A stretch of DNA of 64,000 nt, from positions 1,476,501 through 1,540,500 of the forward strand of contig NZ_CP016353.1 of NCBI RefSeq assembly GCF_002240355.1, read 5' to 3'. Shown piece after piece: positions 24,598 through 33,334 of this stretch (position 1 is its first letter; every line of letters starts with the position of its first letter). Below the pieces are notes generated by a model. It was given only the letters and a program-made list of their open reading frames with translations. It did not search any database and had not been told where the DNA came from. The position numbers were made by a program, and so were the translations under genes. Source of the DNA: Prauserella marina. Its GTDB lineage: Bacteria; Actinomycetota; Actinomycetes; Mycobacteriales; Pseudonocardiaceae.

Positions 24598-25046
24598 CCT
24601 TGCGGATCAACGGTGAACGCAGGCAGGCCGACGACGTGTGGGAAGGCGAGAGCCTGCTGTACGTGCTGAGGGAACGGCTTGGCCTTCCCGGTTCGAAGAA
24701 TGCCTGCGAACAGGGCGAATGCGGATCGTGCACGGTGTATCTCGACGAGGTTCCGGTGTGTTCCTGTCTCGTCGCGGCCGGTCAGGCCGAGGGCCGCGAC
24801 GTGCGCACGGTCGAAGGACTCGCCGAAGGCGACCGGCTCCATCCCGTTCAGGAGTCCTTTGTGGAGTCCGGGGCGGTGCAGTGCGGCTTCTGCACGCCGG
24901 GACTCGTCGTCGCGGCACACGATCTGCTCGGCCGGATTCCCGACCCCAGCGACGAGGAGATCCGCGAAGCGCTCGCCGGAAACCTCTGCCGGTGCACGGG
25001 CTACGAGAAGATCCTCGACGCGGTACGGACGGCGGCGCGCCGATGA
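24588..25046 (+). CDS. xdhC: Xanthine dehydrogenase 2Fe-2S subunit
   Basis: Small iron-sulfur subunit of the molybdenum hydroxylase, 152 residues. The plant-type ferredoxin cluster motif is [15 protein letters not shown] near residue 40. The helical second cluster uses [16 protein letters not shown] and [15 protein letters not shown]. It passes electrons from the molybdopterin site to FAD. Its ATG lies inside the end of the FAD-subunit gene, and its own stop overlaps the deaminase start (ATGA), so all are translationally coupled. The xdhC symbol is used in the 2Fe-2S sense; naming varies between species. Confidence 0.94.
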   Translation: MRVTLRINGERRQADDVWEGESLLYVLRERLGLPGSKNACEQGECGSCTVYLDEVPVCSCLVAAGQAEGRDVRTVEGLAEGDRLHPVQESFVESGAVQCGFCTPGLVVAAHDLLGRIPDPSDEEIREALAGNLCRCTGYEKILDAVRTAARR

Positions 25047-26383
25047 TCGTCATCGAGAACGCGGCCATCGCGACGGTGGACGCCGAGGGCACCGAGTACC
25101 GCTCGGGGCACGTCGTCGTGGACGGCGACCGCATCGCCGCGGTCGGTGAGGGCCCCGCGCCTTCCTTCGACGGCGAGCACACGCGCGTCGACGGCACGGA
25201 CTGCCTCGTCACGCCGGGGCTGATCAACACTCACCACCACCTTTACCAGTGGGCCACGCGGGGGCTCGCCGCCGATTCGACGCTCTTTCAGTGGCTTGTC
25301 GAGCTGTACCCGGTGTGGGCGAGACTGGACGCCGACAGCACGCATGCCGCTGCCACGGCCGGTCTGGCGAGGCTCGCGCTCACCGGCTGTACGACGGTCG
25401 CCGACCACCACTACGTGTTCCCGCATGCGGGCGGTGACCAGATCGCGGCGCTGGTCGCGGCGGTCGAGCGGATCGGGGTGCGCGGTCACCTCGTGCGGGG
25501 CTCCATGGACCGCGGCGAGTCCGAAGGCGGACTGCCCCCGGACAGCGTCGTCGAGGACACCGAGAGCGCGTTGCTGGGCACGGAGCGGGCCATCGAGGCG
25601 CACCACGACGCCTCCGAAGCCGCGATGCTGCGGATCGCGGTCGGCCCCTGCTCGCCGTTCACCGTCACCGAGCACCTGATGAAGGAAGCCGCGGAACTGG
25701 CACGCCGCAAGGGAGTCCGGCTGCACACGCACCTCGCCGAGACCCGTGACGAGCACGAGCAGTGCCTCGCCGAAACGGGCCGTACACCGGCCGAGTACGC
25801 CGAATCCCTCGGCTGGCTCGGCGGGGACGTGTGGCTCGCGCACACCGTGCACCTCGCCGAGGACGCCGTCGCGATGCTGGGAACCACCGGTACCGGCTCG
25901 GCGCACTGTCCCACGTCCAACGGCAGGCTCGGCACCGGCATCGCGCCCGCCGCCGATCTGCTCGCGGCTGGCGCGCCGGTCGGGCTGGGTGTCGACGGCG
26001 CCGCCTCCAACGAATCCGGCGGACTCGGCGAGGAACTGCACCAGGCGCTGTTGCAGGCCCGGCAACGCGGCGGGCCCAAGGCGCTGACCGTGAGGCAGGC
26101 ACTCTGGATGGGCACGATGGGCGGGGCGCGCTGCCTGGGAAGGGACGGCGAACTGGGCTCGATCGAGCGGGGCAAACTCGCCGATCTCGCGGTGTGGCGG
26201 CTTTCCGGGCTTCGCTACGCCGGGATCGAGGACCCGGTGGCAGCCCTCGTGCTCGGTGCGGTCCCCGACGTGAAGCTGCTCCTCGCCGGTGGAAAAACCG
26301 TGGTGGCCGAGGGAGAACTGCGCACGGCCGACGAGAACACCATCGCGGTCGAGCTGAGCGCGGCGAGCGGGAGGTTGCGGTGA
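25043..26383 (+). CDS. 8-oxoguanine deaminase-like amidohydrolase
   Basis: A 446-residue amidohydrolase-superfamily deaminase. Metal and substrate motifs: TPGLINTHHHLYQWATRGLA (HxH-type), VRLHTHLAETRDEHEQCL, WLAHTVHL, AHCPTSNGRLGTGIAP and LGVDGAASNESGG. This is the pattern of 8-oxoguanine deaminases, which convert 8-oxoguanine directly to urate; guanine or another aminopurine is also possible. It is embedded between xdh subunit genes with start-stop overlaps on both sides (ATGA and GTGA), so its product is made together with the dehydrogenase. Urate would then go to the uricase at 35.6 kb. Confidence 0.87.
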   Translation: MIVIENAAIATVDAEGTEYRSGHVVVDGDRIAAVGEGPAPSFDGEHTRVDGTDCLVTPGLINTHHHLYQWATRGLAADSTLFQWLVELYPVWARLDADSTHAAATAGLARLALTGCTTVADHHYVFPHAGGDQIAALVAAVERIGVRGHLVRGSMDRGESEGGLPPDSVVEDTESALLGTERAIEAHHDASEAAMLRIAVGPCSPFTVTEHLMKEAAELARRKGVRLHTHLAETRDEHEQCLAETGRTPAEYAESLGWLGGDVWLAHTVHLAEDAVAMLGTTGTGSAHCPTSNGRLGTGIAPAADLLAAGAPVGLGVDGAASNESGGLGEELHQALLQARQRGGPKALTVRQALWMGTMGGARCLGRDGELGSIERGKLADLAVWRLSGLRYAGIEDPVAALVLGAVPDVKLLLAGGKTVVAEGELRTADENTIAVELSAASGRLR

Positions 26384-28674
26384 AAGCGACGACGGCGACG
26401 ACGGTGGCCCGGAGCGCCACGACGGGCGGCGTGGGCACGAGCCCCGCCAGGCCCGACGGTGCCATGAAGGTGAAGGGCGAGTTCGCCTACGCCTCCGACC
26501 TCTGGCACGAGGACATGCTGTGGGGAGCGACGCTGCGCAGCCCGCACCCGCACGCCCGCGTCACCGGCATCCACATCGCCGAGGCACTCGCGGTGCCGGG
26601 GGTGTACGCCGTGCTGACCCATGCCGACGTACCCGGGGTCAACAGGTACGGGCTCGAACACCCCGACCAGCCCGTGCTCGCCGAGGCCGTCGTGCGGTAC
26701 CAGGGTGAGCCGGTGGCGCTGGTCGCGGCCGATCACCCCGAGACGGCAAGGAGGGCACTGGCCCGCGTCACCGTCGACTACGAGGTGCTGGAGCCGGTGA
26801 CCGACGCCGAGGCGGCGGTGGCGGGTACGGCGGCGGCACTGCATCCCGGCGGCAACGTCGTGCGGCACGTTCCCGTGCTCGCGGGCGACCAGTACGCCGA
26901 GGCCGAGGTCGTGGTCAGCGGCACCTACGAGGTCGGCATGCAGGATCAGGCTTTTCTCGGTCCCGAATCCGGTCTCGCCGTGCCAGCCGAGGACGGCGGC
27001 GTCGACCTCTACGTGGCGACCCAGTGGCTGCACGTCGACCAGCGGCAGATCGTCGCCGCGCTCGGCCTGCCAGAGGACAAGGTGCGGTTGACGCTCGGCG
27101 GGGTCGGCGGCGCCTTCGGCGGGAGAGAAGACCTTTCCATCCAGGTGCACGCCTGCCTGCTCGCCCTGCACACCGGAAAACCGGTGAAGATGGTCTACAA
27201 CAGGGAAGAGTCCTTCTTCGGCCACGTCCACCGGCATCCCGCGCGCATGTACTACGAGCACGGGGCCCGCCGCGACGGCACCCTCGTCTATGTCAGGGCG
27301 AAGATCTATCTCGACGGAGGGGCCTACGCCTCCTCGACGCCCGCCGTCGTCGCCAACGCGGCGACTCTCGGCGTCGGACCCTACGAGGTGCCCAACGTGC
27401 GGGTGGAGTGCTGGGGTGCCTACACCAACAACCCTCCGTGCGGAGCCATGCGCGGTTTCGGCGCCGTACAGGCCGCTTTCGGCTACGAGTCGCAAATGGA
27501 CAGACTCGCCGAAGCCTGCGGCCTCGACCCCGTCGAGATCAGGTTGCGCAACGCGATGCGCGAGGGCTCCACGATGCCGACGGGTCAGATCGTCGACTCG
27601 GCCGCACCGGTGGCGACGCTGTTGCGCGGCGTCGCGGACCTGCCGCTTCCCTCGTCCCCCGGCGGGCTCGATTTACGCCGCCTTCCTGGCGGAGTGTCCA
27701 ACACGACGCACGGCGAGGGCGTCGTCAGGGGTGTCGGCTATGCCGTCGGCATCAAGAACATCTGTTTCTCGGAGGGATTCGACGACTACTCGACGGCGAG
27801 GGTGCGGTTGCGGCTCGTCGGCGGCGAACCCGCTGCCACCGTGTACACGGCTGCGTGCGAGGTCGGGCAAGGGCTGATCACGGTGCTCCAGCAGATCGTG
27901 CGCACCGAACTCGGAATCGAGCGGGTCACCGTCGAGCCGGCGGACACCTCGACCGGCAACGCGGGCTCGACGTCGGCGTCACGGCAGACCTATGTCACCG
28001 GTGGCGCGGTCAGGGCGGCGGCGCTGGCGGTGCGCTCGGCGCTGTTCGCCGACGTGGCGAGCCGGTCGGGAACGCAACGGTCGGAGCTGAGTCTTTCCGG
28101 AGGCAAGATACTGTCCACGATGGACGGTGTCGTCGGTGAGCTGGCCGACGTGCTCGGCGACCGGGACTACGACGAGACCGTGGAATGGCGGCACCGGCCC
28201 ACCGAGACGCTCGACCCCGAGACCGGCCGGGGCAACGCCCACGTGCAGTACGGTTTCGCCGCGCACAGGGCCGTCGTCGACGTCGATGTGGAACTCGGTC
28301 TCGTCAAGGTCGTCGCGCTCGACTGCGCGCAGGACGTCGGAAGGGCCATGAACCCGCAGGCTGTCGCAGGGCAGATTCACGGCGGCTCGGCGCAGGGACT
28401 GGGACTCGCGCTCATGGAGGAGATCCAGATCGAGGGCGGAGTCATCCGCAATCCGTCCTTCACCGACTACCTCATTCCCACCGTGCTCGACATGCCGCCG
28501 ATGAACGTCGAAGTGCTCGAACTCGCCGACCCGCACGCGCCCTACGGACTGAGGGGAGTCGGCGAACCGCCGACGATCTCCTCGACACCGGCCATCGTCG
28601 CCGCGATCAGGCAGGCGACGGGAAAGGCGCTCACCAGGGTGCCGGTCCGTCCTGAACACATCGCCGGGATCTGA
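26380..28674 (+). CDS. xdhA: Xanthine dehydrogenase molybdopterin-binding subunit
   Basis: Large catalytic subunit of the molybdenum hydroxylase, 764 residues. Motifs: the N-terminal RPDGAMKVKGEFAYASDL domain, GGVGGAFGGREDLSIQ and CGAMRGFGAVQAAFGYES (molybdopterin/cofactor contacts), YTAACEVGQGLITVLQQI, DCAQDVGRAMNPQAVAGQIH, and the catalytic Glu in LRGVGEPPTISSTPA. It hydroxylates the purine at the molybdenum centre. The GTG start overlaps the deaminase stop. It is the last gene of the xdhB-xdhC-deaminase-xdhA operon. An XdhC/CoxF-type molybdenum-insertion chaperone is not in the window. Confidence 0.93.
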   Translation: MKATTATTVARSATTGGVGTSPARPDGAMKVKGEFAYASDLWHEDMLWGATLRSPHPHARVTGIHIAEALAVPGVYAVLTHADVPGVNRYGLEHPDQPVLAEAVVRYQGEPVALVAADHPETARRALARVTVDYEVLEPVTDAEAAVAGTAAALHPGGNVVRHVPVLAGDQYAEAEVVVSGTYEVGMQDQAFLGPESGLAVPAEDGGVDLYVATQWLHVDQRQIVAALGLPEDKVRLTLGGVGGAFGGREDLSIQVHACLLALHTGKPVKMVYNREESFFGHVHRHPARMYYEHGARRDGTLVYVRAKIYLDGGAYASSTPAVVANAATLGVGPYEVPNVRVECWGAYTNNPPCGAMRGFGAVQAAFGYESQMDRLAEACGLDPVEIRLRNAMREGSTMPTGQIVDSAAPVATLLRGVADLPLPSSPGGLDLRRLPGGVSNTTHGEGVVRGVGYAVGIKNICFSEGFDDYSTARVRLRLVGGEPAATVYTAACEVGQGLITVLQQIVRTELGIERVTVEPADTSTGNAGSTSASRQTYVTGGAVRAAALAVRSALFADVASRSGTQRSELSLSGGKILSTMDGVVGELADVLGDRDYDETVEWRHRPTETLDPETGRGNAHVQYGFAAHRAVVDVDVELGLVKVVALDCAQDVGRAMNPQAVAGQIHGGSAQGLGLALMEEIQIEGGVIRNPSFTDYLIPTVLDMPPMNVEVLELADPHAPYGLRGVGEPPTISSTPAIVAAIRQATGKALTRVPVRPEHIAGI

Positions 28675-28760
28675 TCCGGCCTGACGAACAGAACCAGCCC
28701 CGGGTGTGCCGATTGGCAGGCCCGGCGGTGAATCCTGCCCAACTCGCGCTGGAGGCCATC

Positions 28761-30194
28761 GTGGTGCAACCGCGCACGGACCGCGTACAGCAACCGGGGG
28801 AGCCCACCTCCGTCGACAGGTTCTTCCGCATCAGCCATCGCGGCAGCACGGTGGGGAGGGAGGTACGCGGCGGGCTGACGACGTTCGTCGCGATGTGCTA
28901 CATCGTGCTGCTCAATCCGTTGATCCTCAGCGCTTCCACCGACATCACGGGCCTGCGGCTGACGACGGAACAGGTCACGACGGCGACGGCGCTGGCCGCG
29001 GCCGTCACCACCGTCCTCATGGGACTCATCGGCAACGCGCCGCTCGCCGTCGCGGCGGGGCTGGGGGTCAACGGCATCGTCGCCTTCCAGCTCGCTCCCG
29101 CCATGACCTGGGGGCAGGCGTTCGGGCTCGTCGTACTCGAAGGACTGTGCATCGTCGCGCTGGCGATCTCGGGCGTGCGCGAGCGCATCATCAACGCCAT
29201 TCCCTCGGCGCTCAAAACCGGAATCACCGTCGGCATCGGGCTCTACATCGCGCTGGTGGGGCTGGTCAGCGCCGGGTTCGTCACCAGGACTCCCGACAAG
29301 GCGGACTCGACCGTTCCGGTGCGGATGGGCGTCGACGGTCACCTCACCGGCTGGCCGATCGTGGTGTTCTGTCTCGGGCTGCTGCTCATGGTGATCCTGG
29401 TGGCCAAGGCCGTTCCCGGCGCGGTGCTGATCTCCATCGGCGCGGCGACGTTGCTGGCCGTCGTGCTCAACAGCGTGTTCGACATCAGCGGCTGGGGTCT
29501 CGTCGAGCCGGCCGTGCCGACCCAGGTCGTGGCGAGCCCCGACTTCAGCCTGTTCGGCCAGATCGACCTGTTCGGTGGATTCGTCTCGGCAGGGGCGATG
29601 ACGGCGACGGTGTTCCTGTTCACGCTCGTGCTGTCCGGGTTCTTCGACGCGATGGGAACCATCACGAGCGTCGCGCAGGAAGCCGGGATCATGCGGGAAG
29701 GCAAGGTCGAGGGGATGGGCCGCATCCTGTTCGTCGACGGGCTCGGCGCGGTCGCGGGCGGGGTGAGCGGCTCGTCGCCGAACACGGTGTTCCTCGAATC
29801 GGCGGCGGGAGTCGGCGAGGGGGCGCGGACGGGGCTGGCCAGTGTGGTCACCGGAGGGTTGTTCGCGGCGACCCTGTTCCTGACGCCGATCGCCGCGATC
29901 GTGCCGGCGCAGGCGGCGGCGCCCGCGCTGGTGGTGATCGGCGGCATGATGATGGCCCAGTGCAGGCGGATACCGTGGCAGGACGCCGATGTCGTGCTGC
30001 CGGTGTTCCTGATCGCCGCGCTCATCCCGTTCACGTACTCGATCACCAACGGCATCGGGGCTGGGCTCATCGCCTACGTGGTCATCAAGCTGAGCAAGGG
30101 AAAGGCGAGCGAGGTCGGCTGGCTGCTAGGCGGGCTGGCCGTCGTGTTCGCGGCCTATTTCGGGGTCGAGGCCGTCAAGCTGGTGGTCACCTGA
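28761..30194 (+). CDS. NCS2-type purine permease (AzgA-like)
   Basis: A 477-residue polytopic permease of the AzgA-like branch of the nucleobase transporters, expected to import adenine, guanine or hypoxanthine with protons. Typical blocks: the RISHRGSTVGREVRGGLTTF start, CYIVLLNPLILSAS, APLAVAAGLGVNGIVAFQL, LSGFFDAMGTITSVAQEAG and GSSPNTVFLESAAGVGEGAR. About 12-14 membrane segments. Start 28761 is preferred because GGAGG sits 5 bases upstream; GTG 28764, and further-upstream starts to 28704, are in frame. Follows xdhA by 86 bases and precedes repeat arrays C1 and C2. Confidence 0.92.
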   Translation: MVQPRTDRVQQPGEPTSVDRFFRISHRGSTVGREVRGGLTTFVAMCYIVLLNPLILSASTDITGLRLTTEQVTTATALAAAVTTVLMGLIGNAPLAVAAGLGVNGIVAFQLAPAMTWGQAFGLVVLEGLCIVALAISGVRERIINAIPSALKTGITVGIGLYIALVGLVSAGFVTRTPDKADSTVPVRMGVDGHLTGWPIVVFCLGLLLMVILVAKAVPGAVLISIGAATLLAVVLNSVFDISGWGLVEPAVPTQVVASPDFSLFGQIDLFGGFVSAGAMTATVFLFTLVLSGFFDAMGTITSVAQEAGIMREGKVEGMGRILFVDGLGAVAGGVSGSSPNTVFLESAAGVGEGARTGLASVVTGGLFAATLFLTPIAAIVPAQAAAPALVVIGGMMMAQCRRIPWQDADVVLPVFLIAALIPFTYSITNGIGAGLIAYVVIKLSKGKASEVGWLLGGLAVVFAAYFGVEAVKLVVT

Positions 30195-30225
30195 CCCCGC
30201 GTGCCCGTGGGTGCCAGCGCGGTGC

Positions 30226-30429
30226 CCATACGCGAGTCCCCAGCTCAAGCCGTCGAGTTCGGCGCTCAGGTCGGCGAGTTCCGCGCTCAGGCTGTCGAGT
30301 TCCGCGCTCAGGCTGTCGAGTTCCGTGCTCAGGTCGTCGAGTTCCGCGCTCAGGACGGCGAGTTCCGTGCCCAAGCCGGCGAGTTCCGCGCCCAGGTCGG
30401 CGAGTTCCGCATTCAGGTCCTGAGAGTTC
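30226..30429 (-). repeat. 21-bp tandem repeat array C1 (8-9 units plus cap)
   Basis: The longest array in the window: eight exact 21-base units from 30240 to 30407, of the type CGCGCTCAGG(T/C) followed by CGTCGAGTTC, then one degenerate 22-base unit to 30429. Read on the minus strand the array ends in a cap with GGGGACTCGCG (30231-30241), the same cap as in A2, C2 and D. Two neighbouring units (30282 and 30303) are identical. Confidence 0.92.
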
Positions 30430-30558
30430 CGGACAGCTCGGGCATGGCTCGCCGAATGAGCGGTGCCAACGGGCCAGTGACCGACTCACCGACCGCAGCG
30501 TGGGAACAGCCTTCCGGCGAGGCGCGCGTCACGCACCAAGGGCGAACTCACGCGTACC

Positions 30559-30684
30559 AACGCGGATGTCGGTGACCCGACTGCGGATGTCGGTGACCTG
30601 ACTGCGGAACTCAGGCATCCTGAGTGCGGATCTCGCGCGCCTGGACGGGGAACTCGGCGGCCTGGACGGGGGACTCGCGCGCAC
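30559..30684 (+). repeat. 21-bp tandem repeat array C2 with cap
   Basis: Units start at 30559, 30580, 30601 (22 bases), 30623, 30644 and 30665. The early units have GCGGATGTCGGTGACC and the later ones GCGGATCTCGCG. The last unit is the cap with GGGGACTCGCG (30669-30679), and the penultimate unit is itself cap-like. Orientation is opposite to C1, giving a head-to-head inverted pair. Confidence 0.87.
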
Positions 30685-30746
30685 GAGGGCCCGGGCCCCG
30701 CCAGCGCCCGGCGCGGGCCAGCGCCCGGCGCGGGCGGGCGCGCGGC

Positions 30747-32438
30747 TCAGGGGACCGGCTCGAACTCGGCCACGTTGTCCAGCGCGGTTCCCATGGCGGC
30801 GTTGGCCTCCCGCTCGATCATCACCTCGACCAGCACGGGACGACTGGTGCGGTCGGCTTCCTTCCTCGCCCACTCCAGCGCGCCCCTGATGCCGTCGGGT
30901 TCGGTGACCCTGGTTCCCGAACAGCCGTACGCCTCCATGATCTTGACGTTGTCGGTGCCGTGCTCGTCGTAGTGCAGGTCGACCTCGAAGTTCATGTCAT
31001 AGCCCAGTTCGGCCTGTCTGATCAGCCCCAGGTACGTGTTGTTCAGCATGACGAGCACGAACGGCACGTCGTACTGGGCCGCCACCGCCAGTTCCTCGAC
31101 GAGGAACTGGAACGAGTAGTCACCGACGACGCCGACGACCTCGGCGCCCGGCTTCGCCTTCTTGACCCCGATCGCGGCGGGAATCTCCCAGCCGAGCGGC
31201 CCGGCCTGGCCACAGACCTGGTAGTGCCGTGGCTTGTGCGCGCGCTGGAACTGACCCGACCAGATCTGGTAGAGCCCGATCGCGGTCACGAAGTAGGTGT
31301 CCTCGCCGTAGAATTCGTTGATCTCCTTGAACACCCTCGGCGCCTTGATGGGTACGGCGTCGAAGTCCTCGGTGCGGTCCAGCGTCGCGCGCAGTTCGCC
31401 GATGCGCTCGACCCATTCCACCGGCCTCACCACCTGCCTTCGCGCGGCGGCGGCGCCGAGCGCGTCGAGGAATGCCGCACTGTCGGACACCACACCGAGG
31501 TCGGGCCCGAACACCCTCCCGATCTGGGTGGGCTCGATGTCGACGTGGATGAACCTGCGATCGCCGCGGTAGACCGAAAGGTCGCCGGTGTGCCGGTCAC
31601 CGAACCTGGCACCGACGGCGAGCACCAGATCCGATTCGAGGAACGCCGCGTTGGCCCAGCGTTGTGAGGTCTGGATACCGGCCATGCCCGCGAAAAGCCG
31701 GTGGTCTTCCGGGAAGACCCCCTTGCCCATGAGCGTCACCCCGACCGGCACGCCGAGGGTTTCGGCGACGTTCAGCAGCGACTCGCCCGCGTTGCCGAGC
31801 GTGACGCCTCCCCCGGCGAGGATCAGCGGGCGCCGCGCGGACAGCAGCAGGTCGAGCGCCCGCTCCACTCTCGCCGGCGCGGGCTGTGGCACGGCGACCG
31901 GGAGCCTGGCGTCGATGTCGGCGTCCCACTCGATGAGCTGCTTCTGCACGTCGAGCGGCAGGTCGATGAGCACGGGCCCGGGCCGTCCGCTGCGCGCGAT
32001 CCGGAACGCTTCACGGAAGATCCACGGTGCCTGCGCGGCTTCCTTGACCTGCACCGCCCACTTGGTGACGGGCTTGGCGATCTCGACGATGTCGACGGCC
32101 TGAAACGCCTCCTGATGGAGCTTTGTCGACACGGCTTGGCCCGTGATGCACAGGATGGGGATCGAGTCGGCCTGCGCGGTGTAGAGGCCGGTGATCATGT
32201 TGGTTCCGGCCGGACCTGACGTCCCGATGGCGACGCCGACGTTGCCCGTCGTGCGGGCCCATCCGTCGGCCATGTGGGTCGCGCCCTCCTCGTGCCGCAC
32301 GACGAGGTGTTCGATTCCGCTTCCTCGCAACGCCGAGTAGAGCGGCAGAATCGCGGCGCCAGGGCAGCCGAACGCGGTGTCGACTCCCTCGGAGACGAGT
32401 ACGTCGACGACGGCCTTCATCGCAGGAACCTTTGCCAT
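30747..32438 (-). CDS. gcl: Glyoxylate carboligase
   Basis: Thiamine-diphosphate enzyme joining two glyoxylates to tartronate semialdehyde and CO2. 563 residues, slightly shorter than the E. coli enzyme. Motifs: FGCPGAAILPLYSALRGS, TSGPAGTNMITGLYTAQADS, SIPILCITGQAVSTKLHQEA, FQAVDIVEIAKPVTKW, CGQAGPLGWEIPAAIGV, the ThDP motif GVVGDYSFQFLVEELAVAAQ with LNNTYLGLIRQ, and the Gcl-type C-terminus AAMGTALDNVAEFE. Residue 50 is Glu (VRHEEGATH) where E. coli Gcl has Val51, the residue that sets Gcl apart from other ThDP enzymes. Last gene of hyi-glxR-gcl, with GAAGGGAA before its ATG. Confidence 0.92.
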   Translation of the reverse strand: MAKVPAMKAVVDVLVSEGVDTAFGCPGAAILPLYSALRGSGIEHLVVRHEEGATHMADGWARTTGNVGVAIGTSGPAGTNMITGLYTAQADSIPILCITGQAVSTKLHQEAFQAVDIVEIAKPVTKWAVQVKEAAQAPWIFREAFRIARSGRPGPVLIDLPLDVQKQLIEWDADIDARLPVAVPQPAPARVERALDLLLSARRPLILAGGGVTLGNAGESLLNVAETLGVPVGVTLMGKGVFPEDHRLFAGMAGIQTSQRWANAAFLESDLVLAVGARFGDRHTGDLSVYRGDRRFIHVDIEPTQIGRVFGPDLGVVSDSAAFLDALGAAAARRQVVRPVEWVERIGELRATLDRTEDFDAVPIKAPRVFKEINEFYGEDTYFVTAIGLYQIWSGQFQRAHKPRHYQVCGQAGPLGWEIPAAIGVKKAKPGAEVVGVVGDYSFQFLVEELAVAAQYDVPFVLVMLNNTYLGLIRQAELGYDMNFEVDLHYDEHGTDNVKIMEAYGCSGTRVTEPDGIRGALEWARKEADRTSRPVLVEVMIEREANAAMGTALDNVAEFEPVP

Positions 32439-32452
32439 GACTGACGTTCCCT

Positions 32453-33334
32453 TCAGTCCACACCGGATAATTGTTCGGTGACCTTGAGAAGTGCCGAGTG
32501 ATCGAGCGAGCCGTGACCCATTGCCTTCGCCGACGCGACGAGCTGGGCCACGAGTCCCGTCATGGGTAGTGAGACACCGGCTTGCCGGGCGGCGGCGGTC
32601 GCGATGCCCATGTCCTTGTGGTGCAGGTCGATCCGGAATCCCGGAGCGAATTGCCGCGCCACCATGGTGGCGCGTTTGAGGTCGAGGATGCGGTTGGCGG
32701 CGAGACCTCCGGCCAGCACGTCGAGTCCGGTCGCCGCGTCCACTCCGGACTGTTCCATCAGGACGATCGCCTCGCCGACCAGGGCGTAGATACCGCCGAC
32801 GACGAGCTGGTTGGCCGCCTTGACGACCTGTCCGGCTCCGTGCGGGCCGACGTGCACGACGGTGGTTCCCATGAGCCGCAACACCGGCATGGCCGCCGCG
32901 ACGTCCGCGTCGTCGCCTCCGACCATGATGGACAGTGCGGCCTCACGCGCTCCGGTTTGTCCTCCCGAGACGGGAGCGTCGATCACCCGGACACCCTTGT
33001 GCTTGGCGGCTGCGGCAAGCTCGATCGAGGTCTCCGGCCGGATGGTGCTCATGTCGATGAGCAGTGCTTCCTTCCGCGCGGTCGCCAGCACTCCGCCTTC
33101 GCCGAGTACGACCTGCTCGACCTGCGGATGGTCGGGAAGCATCGTGATGACGACGTCGGCGCCCTCGACCGCCTCGGCGACGGACGAGGCCGCGATTCCG
33201 CCGTCCGCGACGAGCGTGTCCAGTGCCTCCGAGGCGACGTCGTAGCCGGTGACCCGATGTCCCGCGGCGGCGAGATGGCCCGCCATCGGCGATCCCATGA
33301 TGCCGAGGCCGATGAATCCGATGGTGCTCGTCAT
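32453..33334 (-). CDS. glxR: Tartronate semialdehyde reductase
   Basis: NAD(P)H-dependent 2-hydroxy-3-oxopropionate reductase, 293 residues, turning the Gcl product into glycerate. Motifs: N-terminal dinucleotide site IGFIGLGIMGSPMAGHLAAA, substrate-binding DAPVSGGQTGAREAALSIMV, catalytic Lys in GQVVKAANQLVVGGIYALV, and C-terminal FRIDLHHKDMGIATAAARQ. The start overlaps the hyi stop (ATGA) with a GGAGGG site upstream. It is 14 bases before gcl. 3-Hydroxyisobutyrate dehydrogenases share the fold, but the operon settles the role. Confidence 0.93.
   Translation of the reverse strand: MTSTIGFIGLGIMGSPMAGHLAAAGHRVTGYDVASEALDTLVADGGIAASSVAEAVEGADVVITMLPDHPQVEQVVLGEGGVLATARKEALLIDMSTIRPETSIELAAAAKHKGVRVIDAPVSGGQTGAREAALSIMVGGDDADVAAAMPVLRLMGTTVVHVGPHGAGQVVKAANQLVVGGIYALVGEAIVLMEQSGVDAATGLDVLAGGLAANRILDLKRATMVARQFAPGFRIDLHHKDMGIATAAARQAGVSLPMTGLVAQLVASAKAMGHGSLDHSALLKVTEQLSGVD

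Larger units (their letters stand above)
30195..30746. other. 552-bp intergenic region with two inverted 21-bp arrays
   Basis: Non-coding region between the convergent purine permease and glyoxylate carboligase genes. It holds array C1 (30226-30429) and array C2 (30559-30684) in opposite orientation, with about 130 bases between them in which I recognise nothing. Bases 30690-30746 are simple GC-rich sequence, with the tandem GCGCCCGGCGCGGGC. Confidence 0.85.

Noticed and set aside
30126-30374. 82-residue minus-strand frame with repeated LSAELDS heptads (array C1)
   Set aside because: The Leu-heptad follows from the 21-base DNA period. There is no ribosome site, and array lengths and 22-base units break the frame at other loci. 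Kept only as an observation on the repeats.
30240-30684. CRISPR array
   Set aside because: Repeats are contiguous without spacers, only 21 bases, and there are no cas genes in the window.
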